A stretch of DNA of 64,000 bases from assembly GCF_014274465.1 (NCBI RefSeq), contig NZ_CP060394.1, positions 2,604,001 through 2,668,000 of the forward strand, written 5' to 3'. Positions 61,986 through 64,000 of the stretch are shown in pieces. The stretch's first letter is position 1; the number at the start of each line of letters is the position of its first letter. The DNA comes from Alloacidobacterium dinghuense. GTDB taxonomy: Bacteria; Acidobacteriota; Terriglobia; Terriglobales; Acidobacteriaceae. The notes under the pieces were generated by a model. The model ran no database searches and had not been told where the DNA came from. It saw only the letters and a list, made by a program, of their open reading frames with translations. The translations under genes and the position numbers were made by a program.

Positions 61986-63965
61986 TTACGATTGTGGCGC
62001 TCCCGGCAATCCAGGCTGCTGCTGCATCCGCTTATTCACGCGGATACGGCCTTCCTTCTGGTACTGGTCCGTCAGGTTCGTCACAAAGACCGAGAACATA
62101 TCCTCACGCCTCTGATTGAGAAGTGCATCGCGCGTCTGTTCGAAATTCTTCTGAATCTCATCCGGCGTCGGCTGTTGCTTTTCCGTCAGCTTCGCAACGA
62201 CTCCGGTGCGCTGGCTATTGATCGGCTGGCTGATCTGTCCAACGTTCAGATCGAACAGAGTCGGAGCCGTAGACGACAACTGGCCCACATCGGGAACCTG
62301 AGCGTCGCGACCCACCAGGTCGCTGCTCTTCATCGTCGCGCCGACTTCCTTTGCGGCCTTCGCCAGATCGTTCTCAGCTTTCGCCTTATCCGCAAGCTCA
62401 TTGGTTTTGCGCGTCAGCAGCTGCGGCAGCTGGTCATCACGAAAGTCGTCAAGAATATGCGACTTGTACTCATCGAACGTCGGGGCATGCGCTGCGTGCA
62501 CATCCTGCACCTCAAAGATCGCGAAGCCATCGCCGGTAGACGCAACCGCGGGAGCAGCGCCCTGCTTGGCTGAAAATGCGCTTGTCAGCATCTGCGATCC
62601 GTCGGCCAGCGTAGGAATGATCGCATTCTGCGCGAGATAATCGGTCGTCACCACCTGCAGATGATGGGCAGCCGCCGTCTGCGCCATGCCGCTCTTCTGC
62701 GCCTCGCTTGCCAGTTGCTGAGCGAATGCCTGTTGCGCCTGCGCTTCCTTCTGGCGCGTCAACACGGCCACAATCGTCGGCTTCACCTCATCCAGCGAAC
62801 GCGTATGCGCCGTCTGCTTCTCCTCCGTTTGAATGATGTGGTAGCCGAACTTCGTGCGCACCAGGTCGGAAGTCTGTCCCGGCTGCAGTGCGAAGGCCGC
62901 CTTGTCGAACTCCGGCACGGTGACGCCATGCTTGATGAAGCCAAGCTCGCCGCCCTGCTCCTTGCTGCCCGGATCATCGGAATTCTTCTTAGCAAGATCC
63001 GCGAAGTTGCCGCCATTGTGAAGCTGCTTGAGGATGTCTTCTGCCTTCTCCTTCGCCGCGGCATCCGCCTTCGCATCGGCATTCGGATCAACCTTGATCA
63101 GGATGTGCCGCACTTTTACCTGGTCTTCGACCTTGTAGTCGCTCTGGTGCTGGTTGTAGTACTGTTGCACCTCGGCATCAGTCACCTGCGGAGCGCCGCC
63201 GGGCAGATTCGCGGTCGTGAATGCGACGTACTCAATCTTCCGCGTCTCCGGAATCGCCTTCGCATACCGCGTCGTGTTCTGCTTGAAGAAGGCCTGCAAT
63301 TCGGTGTCGGTGGGATTGATGGTCTTCCGCAGGTCGTCCGCGCTCACTACCGCGTAGTCAAACTTGATCTTCGTCGCCTGCTGTACGTAGGAATCGCGCA
63401 CCTGCTGGTCGGAAACCGTAACACCCGCAGTTACAAATGACCGGAGCCGGTTTTCCTGCAGCTCCTTTTTCAGTTCTTTCTCAAACATCTCGCGCGAGAT
63501 GCCGAAGTTCTGCGAGACGAGACTCGCATACTGCTCATCGCCGACATAGTGTCCGTTCGGAAAGAGCACCTGGCCCCAGGTTCCGGTCCTCAGAAATGCG
63601 CGCAGATCCTCATCCGTCACATTCACTCCCAGACGGCCCGCTTCCTGCAACTCAATGTGCTGCTGAATGAGGCCCTGCCCGACGCGCTGCATCATGAAGG
63701 GCAGCACAAAATCAGGCAACTGCTGACGCTGCATCATGCGCTGCGCAAGCTGCTGCACTTCCTGTGTGGTAACGTCGTCCGTCGAACCAAAGATGCGGCC
63801 GAAGAAACCGGCTCCGCGAATCGTCGCGTAAGTATCGGAACTCGAAGTCGAATCACTGAAGATGCCCGGAACGAGCGTGATGACCATGGTGATGCAGGCA
63901 ACGGAAATAATGACGATGAAGATCGCCTTCACCGTGCGGCTGTCTTTCTGAAGAAAACGAATCAT
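61986..63965 (-). CDS. ppiD: PpiD-like peptidyl-prolyl isomerase, 659 aa
   Basis: A membrane-anchored periplasmic foldase. One N-terminal helix (AIFIVIISVACITMVITLVPG, about 14-34) is followed by a SurA-N-like chaperone region with long helices (GLIQQHIELQEAGRLGVNVTDEDLRAFLR), and a parvulin domain (VKVRHILIKVDP, SDDPGSKEQGGELGFIKHG, FALQPGQTSDLVRTKFGYHIIQTEE), then a second, degenerate C-terminal region and a Gln-rich tail. This is the usual PpiD plan. It assists outer-membrane protein biogenesis in relatives. Start ATG 63965; the upstream context runs out of the window. Confidence 0.9.
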   Translation of the reverse strand: MIRFLQKDSRTVKAIFIVIISVACITMVITLVPGIFSDSTSSSDTYATIRGAGFFGRIFGSTDDVTTQEVQQLAQRMMQRQQLPDFVLPFMMQRVGQGLIQQHIELQEAGRLGVNVTDEDLRAFLRTGTWGQVLFPNGHYVGDEQYASLVSQNFGISREMFEKELKKELQENRLRSFVTAGVTVSDQQVRDSYVQQATKIKFDYAVVSADDLRKTINPTDTELQAFFKQNTTRYAKAIPETRKIEYVAFTTANLPGGAPQVTDAEVQQYYNQHQSDYKVEDQVKVRHILIKVDPNADAKADAAAKEKAEDILKQLHNGGNFADLAKKNSDDPGSKEQGGELGFIKHGVTVPEFDKAAFALQPGQTSDLVRTKFGYHIIQTEEKQTAHTRSLDEVKPTIVAVLTRQKEAQAQQAFAQQLASEAQKSGMAQTAAAHHLQVVTTDYLAQNAIIPTLADGSQMLTSAFSAKQGAAPAVASTGDGFAIFEVQDVHAAHAPTFDEYKSHILDDFRDDQLPQLLTRKTNELADKAKAENDLAKAAKEVGATMKSSDLVGRDAQVPDVGQLSSTAPTLFDLNVGQISQPINSQRTGVVAKLTEKQQPTPDEIQKNFEQTRDALLNQRREDMFSVFVTNLTDQYQKEGRIRVNKRMQQQPGLPGAPQS

Positions 63966-64000
63966 GAATGGGTAATGACCTTCTTGATCTGGCGCTTTGC

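Overview
The window looks like a chromosomal segment of an Acidobacteriota genome of the Terriglobia/Acidobacteriaceae type. This rests on two tandem ADOP-type FtsX/MacB permeases, a large Oar-like TonB-dependent receptor with an N-terminal carboxypeptidase-regulatory domain, a GH78 rhamnosidase, a GlgE/TreS-maltokinase cluster, GC-rich coding and a Gram-negative envelope (lpxB, MsbA-like exporter, PpiD-like foldase). No rRNA, tRNA or CRISPR array was seen.

Layout. 1-5.8 kb: minus-strand operon of two ADOP permeases and an unknown protein. 5.9-8.0 kb: Dabb protein, DHA2 drug exporter and a small membrane ORF. 8.2-11.2 kb: a complete arginine-to-putrescine route (pyruvoyl arginine decarboxylase, N-carbamoylputrescine amidase, agmatine deiminase). 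11.2-13.8 kb: molybdate operon (HTH-TOBE regulator, modA, modB, TOBE-less modC). 13.8-19 kb: murB, bacilliredoxin, a secreted protein and a three-domain ligD. 19-22.9 kb: glpK-glpD-glpF. 22.9-30.2 kb: channel-like protein, atypical GT-A protein, treS-maltokinase fusion and glgE. 30.4-45.1 kb: GT2, VOC protein, WYL regulator, TonB receptor, NTF2-like protein, ltaE, hemW, GNAT, ABC exporter, lpxB and an M1-peptidase homologue whose active site is degenerate. 45.2-47.6 kb: a transposon (below). 47.8-56.9 kb: rhamnosidase, ECF sigma factor with a membrane partner, DUF6249-like protein, amino-acid permease with two AhpD-like paralogues, and two MacB-like permeases. 57-64 kb: small ORF, treY, malQ and a PpiD-like foldase.

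The most distinctive feature is a compact IS1595-family transposon (45188-47573, 2386 bp). It is bounded by 26-bp inverted repeats (22/26 identical) and a perfect 8-bp target duplication, CTTAGCGG. Besides its DDE-type transposase it carries a RelA/SpoT-domain nucleotidyltransferase with an apparently intact synthetase site, and a 55-codon ORF directly behind it. This reads as a possible toxSAS-type toxin-antitoxin or defence cargo inside an insertion sequence. The transposase promoter overlaps the right repeat, and the left repeat places a -35-like element at the equivalent position in front of the cargo.

The alpha-glucan genes fit one pathway split over two loci: TreY turns glucan ends into maltooligosyl-trehalose, TreS-maltokinase turns trehalose into maltose 1-phosphate, GlgE polymerises that to alpha-1,4-glucan, and MalQ rearranges the glucans. 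treZ is not in the window. All functional calls come from reading protein motifs by eye; no database search was run.
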